Below the pieces are notes generated by a model. That model was not told the origin of the DNA and did no database searches. It worked only from the letters and a program-made list of their open reading frames with translations. Positions 1 to 4,877 of a DNA stretch of 6,598 bases are shown one piece after another. Each line of letters opens with the position of its first letter. Position 1 is the stretch's first letter. Both the position numbers and the translations under genes were made by a program. The stretch is from Pseudobdellovibrionaceae bacterium (GTDB lineage Bacteria; Bdellovibrionota; Bdellovibrionia; Bdellovibrionales; JAMPXM01), in the NCBI GenBank assembly GCA_913776405.1, contig CAJYOV010000432.1, positions 1-6,598 on the forward strand, in the 5' to 3' direction.

Positions 1-813
1 TGGATAGACGAGCGAGAAAAACCCGGTCTTCATCGACCACTCAGGCAAAACTTGAACGAGCTCGCCGCTTTCAACTTCCGGATCGGCCACGAAGTTTGGA
101 AGAAGCGCTAGTCCATAACCGAGCGACGCCATGATCTTCACCGTGCCGAGATCATCAGTTTGGACAGTGCCTCGAGGCTGAATTGTGATCGACTGCGAGC
201 CATTCGTAAGTTCAAAGCCTTCGCCTTTGAACGGCGCGAATCGTACGAATGGGAAGTCGGCTTCAAGCGTTTTAATGGAGGGGGATCCGTATCGCTTCAA
301 ATATTTCTTTGAGGCGAAGAGACCAAATTGCGAGTCGAAAAACTTTTTGGCAATGAGTGAAGAGTCTTTGAGACGTCCAGCGCGAATGGCAACGTCAACA
401 CCTTCGCCAACGAGATCGACAACGCGGTTCGTGACAAGCAAATCGACCTCAACACTCGGGTTCTGGTCGAGATAGCGATCGACAAGTCTTGGCAACAAGC
501 TGTGACCGACGTCGACTGACGCTGTGATTCTCAAGACACCGCGCACTTCGCCAGTGTTGGACGAAAGCTCTGTCTCTGCGGCCTCTAATTCGGCAAGCGC
601 TTTCACACATCGAGCCAGATACGCTTGACCCGCTTCCGTGAGGTGAAGCTTGCGAGTGGTCCGCTGCATCAGCGTTGTACCGAGACTTTTTTCGAGTTGA
701 GCGACTTTCGCGCTAACGGTGGTGTTCGGCATTCCGAGAACGCGAGCCGCTTGCGAGAAACTTCCTAACTGCGCAACTTTCACGAAGACTGGAATCGAAT
801 CTAAGACCGTCAC
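1..813 (-). CDS. LysR-type transcriptional regulator, CrgA-like effector domain (C-terminus cut by window edge)
   Basis: This is a DNA-binding regulator; 271 codons are present and the last about 30 residues of a typical 300-residue member lie outside the window. Residues 3-62 form the winged helix-turn-helix, with family-typical FVKVAQLGSFSQAAR, VSAKVAQLE and RTTRKLHLTEAG. A linker helix (about 63-88) leads to a periplasmic-binding-protein-like effector domain starting near GVLRITAS (92-99). It contains VDLVGEGVDVAIRAGRLKDS, typical of the CrgA-like branch. The GTG at 813-811 is chosen because the preceding codon is an in-frame TAG, the next ATG (codon 28) falls inside the helix-turn-helix, and GGAGG sits 5 nt upstream. 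The gene abuts dctA with no gap, so it is almost certainly cotranscribed and probably translationally coupled. LysR regulators often control neighbouring genes, so control of this operon is likely but inferred. The effector is unknown. Confidence 0.95.
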   Translation of the reverse strand, partial: MTVLDSIPVFVKVAQLGSFSQAARVLGMPNTTVSAKVAQLEKSLGTTLMQRTTRKLHLTEAGQAYLARCVKALAELEAAETELSSNTGEVRGVLRITASVDVGHSLLPRLVDRYLDQNPSVEVDLLVTNRVVDLVGEGVDVAIRAGRLKDSSLIAKKFFDSQFGLFASKKYLKRYGSPSIKTLEADFPFVRFAPFKGEGFELTNGSQSITIQPRGTVQTDDLGTVKIMASLGYGLALLPNFVADPEVESGELVQVLPEWSMKTGFFSLVYP

Positions 814-823
814 CTAGGCCTCC
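811..823 (-). promoter_or_regulatory. Ribosome binding site and stop-start junction of dctA and the LysR gene
   Basis: Read on the minus strand, GGAGG (823-819) lies within the last dctA codons (Leu-Glu-Ala-stop), then a 5-nt spacer that includes the TAG stop (816-814), then the GTG start (813-811). Stop and start are adjacent codons in the same reading frame. This decides the start of the regulator and implies that ribosomes finishing dctA can reinitiate at once. Confidence 0.85.
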
Positions 824-2088
824 AACTGTTCGATCGAAATAGGATGCTCAAGATTCAAGCGTAGTTTCGCGACATCGAGCTCCCCTTCCCAACGAGAGAC
901 GACGATCGTGGCTACGCCATTACCGATAATGTTCGTGAGTGCCCGAGCCTCCGACATGAAACGATCAATCCCGAGAATGAGCGCAAGACCTGCGACCGGA
1001 ACTTCCGGCACGACAGCGAGGGTCGCTGCCAAAGTGATGAACCCAGCACCCGTCACGCCCGAAGCACCCTTCGACGTCAACATCGCAACGAGTAGAAGCG
1101 TGATTTGCTTGCCGATCGAGAGATCGATATTCAGCGCTTGTGCAACGAAGAGCGCGGCCATCGTGAGATAGATATTGGTCCCGTCTAAGTTAAACGAGTA
1201 ACCAGCAGGCACGACAAGCCCAACTGTGGATTTCGAGCAGCCAAGGCGCTCAAGCTTTTCCATCAACGGTACGAGCGCAGATTCAGACGACGAAGTTCCG
1301 AGCACCGTCAAAAGCTCTTCGCGAATGAATCGCACGAACTTGAAGATGCTGAAGCCGATGAATTTCGCGATGATTCCGAGAACGCCGAAAATGAAGAGCA
1401 AGCACGTTAAATAGAAGGAACCCATCAACGCGAATAGCGGTTTAAAAGCCTGAATCCCGAAGGCACCGACGGTGAAGGCCATGGCACCCATTGCTCCCAA
1501 AGGCGCAAACTGCATCAACACATTTACGATCTTGAAAAAGACATGCGAAATGCTCTCGACGACGACATAAGCTGGCTTCGCTTTTTCACCGATATGGCTC
1601 ATCGCATATCCAAAGAGGATCGCAACGACAAGAACTTGCAGTAGATCACCTGAGCCTGAAAACGCATCCATGAACGTTTTCGGCACGAGGTGCTGAACAA
1701 TCTCGATCAGAGACGTGTGATGGGCCTTATCCGAGTACTGCGCCACCGCAGCTGCATCCAGGGTGGCTGGGTTAGCATTGAATCCGGCACCAGGCTTCAG
1801 TACGTTCACGATCAAGAGACCTAGAGCGAGAGCAAACGTTGAGACCACCTCGAAGTAGAGGATCGCTTTTCCGCCAACCCGACCGACTTTTTTCATGTCA
1901 CCTACGCCCGCGATACCGAGCGCTACGGTACAGAAAATCACCGGGCCAATAATCATCTTGATCAAGCCGATGAAAATATCGCCTAAGAATTTCAGCTGGA
2001 TGCCGAACGACGGAAAGAGGGTGCCGATCGCGGCGCCGATGAGCGTCGCGATCAGGACACGTGCGTAAAGGTGTTTGAAGAGTTTCAT
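814..2088 (-). CDS. dctA: C4-dicarboxylate:cation symporter DctA
   Basis: Inner-membrane secondary transporter of the dicarboxylate/amino acid:cation symporter (glutamate transporter fold) family. DctA takes up succinate, fumarate and malate with cations, usually protons. The 424-residue length matches DctA (about 428). Visible landmarks are [14 protein letters not shown] (42-55), [13 protein letters not shown] (78-90), [15 protein letters not shown] (246-260), the HP1 hairpin GTSSSESA (264-271), the TM7 segment [14 protein letters not shown] (298-311), the HP2 hairpin [12 protein letters not shown] (339-350) and TM8 [18 protein letters not shown] (373-390). Compared with the archaeal aspartate transporter, the TM8 aspartate that binds the substrate amino group is replaced by Ser379, and a later sodium-site aspartate by Asn390, as in E. 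coli DctA. This favours dicarboxylates over amino acids. The ATG start matches the family N-terminus (MKLFKHLY). It lies 27 nt after the esterase stop and has no well-spaced Shine-Dalgarno; GAAGAG touches the ATG and is paired in a hairpin. Confidence 0.96.
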   Translation of the reverse strand: MKLFKHLYARVLIATLIGAAIGTLFPSFGIQLKFLGDIFIGLIKMIIGPVIFCTVALGIAGVGDMKKVGRVGGKAILYFEVVSTFALALGLLIVNVLKPGAGFNANPATLDAAAVAQYSDKAHHTSLIEIVQHLVPKTFMDAFSGSGDLLQVLVVAILFGYAMSHIGEKAKPAYVVVESISHVFFKIVNVLMQFAPLGAMGAMAFTVGAFGIQAFKPLFALMGSFYLTCLLFIFGVLGIIAKFIGFSIFKFVRFIREELLTVLGTSSSESALVPLMEKLERLGCSKSTVGLVVPAGYSFNLDGTNIYLTMAALFVAQALNIDLSIGKQITLLLVAMLTSKGASGVTGAGFITLAATLAVVPEVPVAGLALILGIDRFMSEARALTNIIGNGVATIVVSRWEGELDVAKLRLNLEHPISIEQLEA

Positions 2089-2097
2089 CTCTTCAAA
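2074..2097 (-). promoter_or_regulatory. Perfect 9-bp hairpin with the dctA start codon in its loop
   Basis: On the minus strand the mRNA reads UUUGAAGAG-AUGAAA-CUCUUCAAA: two perfectly complementary 9-nt arms around a 6-nt loop. The loop is exactly the first two codons of dctA (AUG AAA). The only Shine-Dalgarno-like stretch, GAAGAG, lies inside the 5' arm, and the 3' arm is codons 3-5 (Leu-Phe-Lys). Folding would hold the initiation region in structure. Ribosomes terminating on the esterase gene 27 nt upstream would cover and melt it, so translational coupling or conditional initiation is a reasonable inference. Confidence 0.6.
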
Positions 2098-2115
2098 GCT
2101 TGCACCGATGAAGGG

Positions 2116-3114
2116 TTAAAATCCAGGAGAACGATCCGGCGTCATGCCGCTCCCGTATGTAAACTCCGTTGGATGAACGAGCTCTCGTGCGTAAAGACGC
2201 GCCTCGAATGCCATTCGAAGCTGGTCACACGCATCTGCCATCGCGTTAGCCGCTTGTCTTAGATCTTGTGTCATACCGAAGAACTCGTGTGTTACGCCTT
2301 CGTAGCTCTTGTAGTAGACCGAGCCGCCTGAGTCTCTCAGCGATTCCGCATAAAGAAGACCCTCGGTGTGAAGCGGATCAATTTCGGCTCCGATGATCGT
2401 CGCTGGAGGAAGCCCTCGCAAATTCGTCGCTTTCAAAGGCGAATGATAAGGATCATCGCTCGCCACTCCCGCTGGCAGATAGTGCCCCCAGAACCACTGC
2501 ATCATGGCGCGATTGAGAGGCTTTGCGGCCGCATGCTCACGGTAGGACAAAGTTTCAAAACCGTACTGAGTCACCGGATAAACAAGAAGCTGATGCATGG
2601 GTGCTCGCACGCCAGTATCTCGCGCCATCAAGCAGACAACCGCTGCTAAATTTCCGCCGGCACTTTCGCCGCCGACTGCAATTCGATCTGGGTCAACGTT
2701 GATAGAACGCGCTCGATCAAGCACCCAACGATACGCCTCAAACGCGTCATTTCGAGCTGCTGGATACGGATGTTCTGGCGCTTGGCGATAGCCCACGGAC
2801 ACGACAACACACTCTGCTTGCTCGCAGATCTCGCGGCACGTTGAATCGTAGGTATTCAAGTTGCCGAGCACCCATCCGCCGCCATGGAAATAGACGAGCG
2901 CAGGAAAGGGCCCCTGACCTCTCGGAGAATAAACGCGAAGAGTAACGCCTTCACCGATCACGCGGTGTTCGATGTTGCCAATCTTCGCACGTGATGGTTG
3001 TACAGCGTCGCGAAGCTCGGGCATTTGTCGCGCCTCTTCCGGCGTCAGGCTTTCGATTTCTAAAGCACCGAACGTTTGGTAACGGTTTAGAATGTCTTTC
3101 ATTTGGCTATTCAC
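2116..3114 (-). CDS. Alpha/beta hydrolase, hormone-sensitive lipase family (family IV) esterase
   Basis: Carboxylester hydrolase of the alpha/beta-hydrolase fold-3 type, probably cytoplasmic because no signal peptide is seen. With the GTG start at 3114 the protein has 332 residues, close to the usual 300-330. Residues HGGGW (77-81) form the oxyanion-hole motif of the family. GESAGG (149-154) carries the nucleophile Ser151, EIDPLHTEG supplies the acid Asp246, and VTHEFF the His276, so the triad is complete. VSVGYRQAPEHPYPA (106-120) is also typical. The open frame continues upstream to a TTG at 3138, but AGGAG at 3126-3122 lies inside that extension and is 7 nt ahead of the GTG; members also usually begin close to the segment MKDILNRYQTFGALEIESL. 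It is the first gene of a probable operon with dctA and the LysR gene. The natural substrate cannot be read; short-chain acyl esters are usual for the family. Confidence 0.93.
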   Translation of the reverse strand: MNSQMKDILNRYQTFGALEIESLTPEEARQMPELRDAVQPSRAKIGNIEHRVIGEGVTLRVYSPRGQGPFPALVYFHGGGWVLGNLNTYDSTCREICEQAECVVVSVGYRQAPEHPYPAARNDAFEAYRWVLDRARSINVDPDRIAVGGESAGGNLAAVVCLMARDTGVRAPMHQLLVYPVTQYGFETLSYREHAAAKPLNRAMMQWFWGHYLPAGVASDDPYHSPLKATNLRGLPPATIIGAEIDPLHTEGLLYAESLRDSGGSVYYKSYEGVTHEFFGMTQDLRQAANAMADACDQLRMAFEARLYARELVHPTEFTYGSGMTPDRSPGF

Positions 3115-3121
3115 TGACGAT

Positions 3122-3126
3122 CTCCT
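3122..3126 (-). promoter_or_regulatory. Shine-Dalgarno of the esterase gene (decides a GTG start)
   Basis: Minus-strand AGGAG is followed by a 7-nt spacer and GTG at 3114-3112. This is the best ribosome-site and start combination in the region. It rules against the more upstream in-frame TTG (3138), which has no such element at the right distance, and is better placed than the ATG at 3102 (19 nt away). Confidence 0.75.
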
Positions 3127-3165
3127 GTGACGTCGCAATTGAGCGCGACTGTCGTGAGATCATTT

Positions 3166-3182
3166 GAAGCCTTCGCGGCTTC
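3166..3182 (-). other. Small hairpin in the probable esterase 5' leader
   Basis: A perfect 6-bp inverted repeat with a 5-nt loop (minus strand GAAGCC-GCGAA-GGCTTC) lies about 50 nt upstream of the esterase start. No run of U follows, so it is not a canonical intrinsic terminator for the YheT-type gene upstream. It may be a leader structure or chance. Confidence 0.3.
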
Positions 3183-3237
3183 GTTAGCTTGGCCCTTCTG
3201 CGGAAAGAAAATGATGTTCTCGCCAAAACTGTTTAAC

Positions 3238-3254
3238 GCAATTTATCAAAATGC
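3238..3254. promoter_or_regulatory. 17-bp dyad, candidate operator of the esterase-dctA-lysR unit
   Basis: Positions show the symmetry GCA-N-TTT-NNN-AAA-N-TGC: six bases in each half-site are mirrored, with one mismatched pair and a 3-bp centre. It lies in the 171-bp gap between the YheT-type gene and the esterase and overlaps a candidate -10 element. A regulator bound here could block or modulate transcription. The LysR protein encoded downstream is one candidate binder, though the spacing is not a classic T-N11-A box. Confidence 0.35.
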
Positions 3255-3270
3255 ACAGGCTGCTTGGAAA
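3242..3270 (-). promoter_or_regulatory. Candidate sigma-70-type promoter for the esterase-dctA-lysR unit
   Basis: On the minus strand, TTTCCA (3270-3265; 4 of 6 to TTGACA) is separated by 17 bp from GATAAA (3247-3242; 4 of 6 to TATAAT). This predicts a start near 3235 and a leader of about 120 nt before the GTG at 3114. Both hexamers are imperfect. The spacing, position and overlapping dyad are what recommend it. Confidence 0.35.
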
Positions 3271-3285
3271 GACCGAGGGCGGTAT

Positions 3286-4251
3286 TTAATCGAGCGTCTT
3301 CAACGATTCGTAAACTGCGTAATCCAACCAGCGGTTGGTTCCAAGCGGCGTCGGTTTTCGCGTTACGTAGCCCATGTGGCCACCCACCTGTTCAATGTGA
3401 AGTTGCAAAGCTGAAGATAGGTCAGCGCGACGATAAGCCTCGACACCAACAAAAGGATCATCGGCCGCAGTAAGAATCACGGTCGGTGTTTTGATCTTTT
3501 GCAGATCAAGGTACGTCGAACACTGAAGATAATAATCTTCGCGATTTTTGAAACCGGATTCCGGCGCCGTGTACCAGTTATCGAAATCATGGAGGGTGCC
3601 GAAGGGCGAAAAGTCGACTTTCTCGAATCGTTTCTCCTCTCGGTGTCGAAACGGAAGATCGCGCCGACAGCCCATGACAAATTGAAGATCGTAAACGCGG
3701 TTGAGCCCCTTCTTTAAGGTCAGCGCGGCTTGCTCCAAATGAATCGGCGCATTCACGGCGAGTGCTGCATCCGGCAGATGTGTGCCTCGCTTACCTGTGA
3801 GGAGAAGTAAAAGAGCGTTCGCCCCAAGAGAGAATCCAACGGCGATATGACGATCGTGCGGGCGAAGTCCGCGCGCCAATTCGATTGTAGCTGAGACATC
3901 TTCGGCGCGACCCGAGTGATAAGGCATCTTTGCGAAGCCTCGACCCTCGCCGCAGCCTCGATGATTCATGAGAAGAACCGAGTGACCGAGAGACCGCGCG
4001 AGCAGCGCTGTCCTCTGCATGTATCCAGAGTCGATGCTTCCAGTTAGCCCATGAAAAACCGAAACAGTTGTGCGACTTGTACCAGGAATGAATGTTCCAA
4101 TCAGGCGATCGCCGTCTTGAAGAACAACTTCTAAACGCTCGCGCTTTTCTTTTAAAGACGGCGACGGAAGAAAGTGACCCCACAGCGTCTGCGCATGTCC
4201 CGATTTAGCCCACCACGGGGCAACGCATGGTTCTAGTTTCAACGTATTCAT
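3286..4251 (-). CDS. YheT-type alpha/beta hydrolase (COG0429 / ABHD1-3-like)
   Basis: A 321-residue alpha/beta hydrolase of the YheT family, close to the usual 320-340 residues. Family landmarks occur in order: GHAQTLWGHFLP (18-29) near the N-terminus, FHGLTGS (66-72), MNHRGCGEG (95-103), YHSGRAEDV (111-119), the nucleophile elbow GFSLGAN with Ser141 (139-145), the acid in TAADDPF (261-267, probably Asp265) and the histidine in GGHMGY (His292). The triad is therefore intact. Bacterial members are poorly characterised; the related eukaryotic ABHD1-3 proteins act on lipids, so a lipid or ester substrate is an inference. There is no signal peptide. The ATG gives the normal family N-terminus but has no clear Shine-Dalgarno. 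The gene diverges from the small plus-strand gene at 4384. It runs in the same direction as the esterase 171 bp downstream, with no good terminator between them, so read-through into that operon is possible. Confidence 0.92.
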   Translation of the reverse strand: MNTLKLEPCVAPWWAKSGHAQTLWGHFLPSPSLKEKRERLEVVLQDGDRLIGTFIPGTSRTTVSVFHGLTGSIDSGYMQRTALLARSLGHSVLLMNHRGCGEGRGFAKMPYHSGRAEDVSATIELARGLRPHDRHIAVGFSLGANALLLLLTGKRGTHLPDAALAVNAPIHLEQAALTLKKGLNRVYDLQFVMGCRRDLPFRHREEKRFEKVDFSPFGTLHDFDNWYTAPESGFKNREDYYLQCSTYLDLQKIKTPTVILTAADDPFVGVEAYRRADLSSALQLHIEQVGGHMGYVTRKPTPLGTNRWLDYAVYESLKTLD

Positions 4252-4383
4252 TCACAAAGATTACCACTCTGCCTCGCATATATCGAGATCGACATCGGAC
4301 TTTGATCTCCTCGTCAGGATTCTCGAAACGCCGAGTGATCGAATGGCTTCAATTAGCGATTACCGCTAAAAAGGAGTTTCAAC
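4252..4383. promoter_or_regulatory. 132-bp divergent intergenic region
   Basis: This gap must hold the starts of transcription of both the YheT-type gene (minus) and the small gene (plus). An AT-rich CATATATC patch at 4277-4284 could serve as a -10 on either strand, but neither strand has a well-spaced good -35. On the plus strand TTCACA (4251-4256) is 20 bp away, longer than usual. Also present are a run of ATCG-containing hexamers (about 4282-4297) and a GAGATC...GATCTC inverted pair (4285-4290, 4304-4309). I cannot assign a promoter with confidence. Confidence 0.3.
4353..4376 (+). promoter_or_regulatory. Hairpin followed directly by the Shine-Dalgarno of the small gene
   Basis: TTAGCG-ATTAC-CGCTAA (4353-4369) is a perfect 6-bp stem with a 5-nt loop. 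One base later comes AAGGAG (4371-4376), an excellent Shine-Dalgarno 7 nt before the ATG at 4384. The ribosome site itself is not inside the stem, so the hairpin may stabilise the transcript's 5' region or be a protein-binding dyad. The Shine-Dalgarno is the main reason for accepting the small gene as real. Confidence 0.5.
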
Positions 4384-4599
4384 ATGGAAAAGTTCGATCA
4401 AAAGAAATCAGGCCTGAAAGACAAATTGGGTGAAGCCGTAGAACAAGTCGGCAACAAAGTATCAGACATGGGCGCAGAAAAACTCGGTAAGCGCATTCAC
4501 GATGCAGGCGATAAAATCGAAACTTCGCACAAAAACCCTGCACACCCAGTCGAGCCACAACAGTCGCAAAAATCGCCAAAAGCAGATCGCGACATGTGA
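4384..4599 (+). CDS. Small hydrophilic lysine-rich protein, function unknown (stress-protein-like composition)
   Basis: A 71-residue protein with no membrane segment or signal peptide and no cysteine or tryptophan, rich in Lys, Asp, Glu and Gly. The first 47 residues look like charged amphipathic helix. They contain an internal repeat of pattern LGxx[VI]xxxGxK[VI], at residues 15-26 and 34-45. The tail (about 48-71) is low-complexity, rich in Pro, Gln, Ser and Lys, and probably disordered. The composition recalls CsbD/YjbJ-type or LEA-like stress proteins and small actinobacterial MT0933-like proteins, but I see no diagnostic motif, so I do not assign a family. Support for it being real: AAGGAG with 7-nt spacing, coding-like composition and a strong terminator downstream. 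It appears to be monocistronic. Confidence 0.8.
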   Translation: MEKFDQKKSGLKDKLGEAVEQVGNKVSDMGAEKLGKRIHDAGDKIETSHKNPAHPVEPQQSQKSPKADRDM

Positions 4600-4608
4600 C
4601 TGTCAGAG

Positions 4609-4640
4609 CAGCGCATTCCAGCCCACTGGCTGATGTGCTG
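4609..4640 (+). ncRNA. Stem-loop in the 3' untranslated region of the small gene (possible 3'-UTR-derived RNA)
   Basis: Ten bases after the stop codon, CAGCGCAT (4609-4616) pairs with ATGTGCTG (4633-4640) with one G-U pair. Inside it CAGCC (4619-4623) pairs with GGCTG (4628-4632) around a CACT loop, leaving a 2-nt bulge. An alternative outer pairing GTCAG/CTGAC (4602-4606, 4638-4642) is also possible. No U-run follows, so this is not the terminator, which lies 38 bp further on. The stretch from this hairpin to the terminator has the shape of a small RNA released from a 3' UTR, but this is a structural guess. Confidence 0.35.
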
Positions 4641-4678
4641 ACCTCAAGACCGGAACTAAAATAAGTTCGCGAGTCTCG

Positions 4679-4714
4679 GAAGCGGCTCCTCGAAAGAGGG
4701 CCGCTTCTTTATTT
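4679..4714 (+). terminator. Rho-independent terminator with GAAA tetraloop
   Basis: GAAGCGGC (4679-4686) pairs with GCCGCTTC (4700-4707), and CCTC (4688-4691) with GAGG (4696-4699) around a GAAA loop. One T at 4687 is bulged. The stem is followed by TTTATTT (4708-4714). This 12-bp, GC-rich stem with a stable loop and U-rich tail is a clear intrinsic terminator for the plus strand. It ends the transcript of the small gene and insulates the protease gene downstream. Confidence 0.9.
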
Positions 4715-4774
4715 GTAGAAACTTCATTCACCTCGCGAATCTCACCTCTAAGCTGCCGAAATGCCATCGTTGCC

Positions 4775-4784
4775 ACTAGCTAGT
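4775..4784. repeat. Perfect 10-bp palindrome ACTAGCTAGT
   Basis: The ten bases equal their own reverse complement. The palindrome overlaps the outer end of the longer inverted repeat at 4781-4832 and lies about 95 bp upstream of the protease start. It could be an operator half or chance. It contains CTAG twice, a tetranucleotide that is scarce in many bacterial genomes. Confidence 0.5.
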
Positions 4785-4832
4785 AACCGACGAAATTTCA
4801 GGGTGTTTTTGAGTAATTTTCGACGGTTGCTA
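4781..4832. repeat. Long imperfect inverted repeat upstream of the protease gene
   Basis: The 18-bp arms at 4781-4798 and 4815-4832 are separated by 16 bp. Fifteen of the 18 positions are exactly complementary, and one more is a G-U pair in RNA; the longest run is nine bases in the outer part (TAGTAACCG against CGGTTGCTA, with the G-U). A GAAATTTC palindrome (4792-4799) lies at the inner end of the left arm. No U-tract follows, so it is not a simple terminator. It could be an operator, a transcript structure or the relic of a small mobile repeat. Confidence 0.6.
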
Positions 4833-4877
4833 CTTGCAGCCGGAAGGTTCTGAGACCCGTGATAAATTCCGCCCGTT

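Noticed and set aside
185..475. Plus-strand 96-residue open frame
   Set aside because: It lies antisense within the LysR gene, has no Shine-Dalgarno at its start and encodes no recognisable motif, whereas the minus frame is a clear LysR protein.
908..1414. Two plus-strand open frames within dctA
   Set aside because: Both are antisense shadows of dctA, whose protein is conserved end to end. Their translations are low-information.
3273..3288. Possible terminator after the YheT-type gene (ACCG-CCCT-CGGT followed by CTTT)
   Set aside because: The stem has only 4 bp and the U-run only three bases. It is too weak to call.
3791..4183. 130-residue minus-strand frame rich in Arg and Ser
   Set aside because: It is the same strand in another frame of the YheT-type gene, with the composition of an off-frame translation.
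4247..4731. TTCATTCAC present at both about 4247-4255 and 4722-4730 as a possible direct repeat or insertion scar
   Set aside because: Nine bases is short, the flanks do not match and the genes between look native. It is treated as chance.
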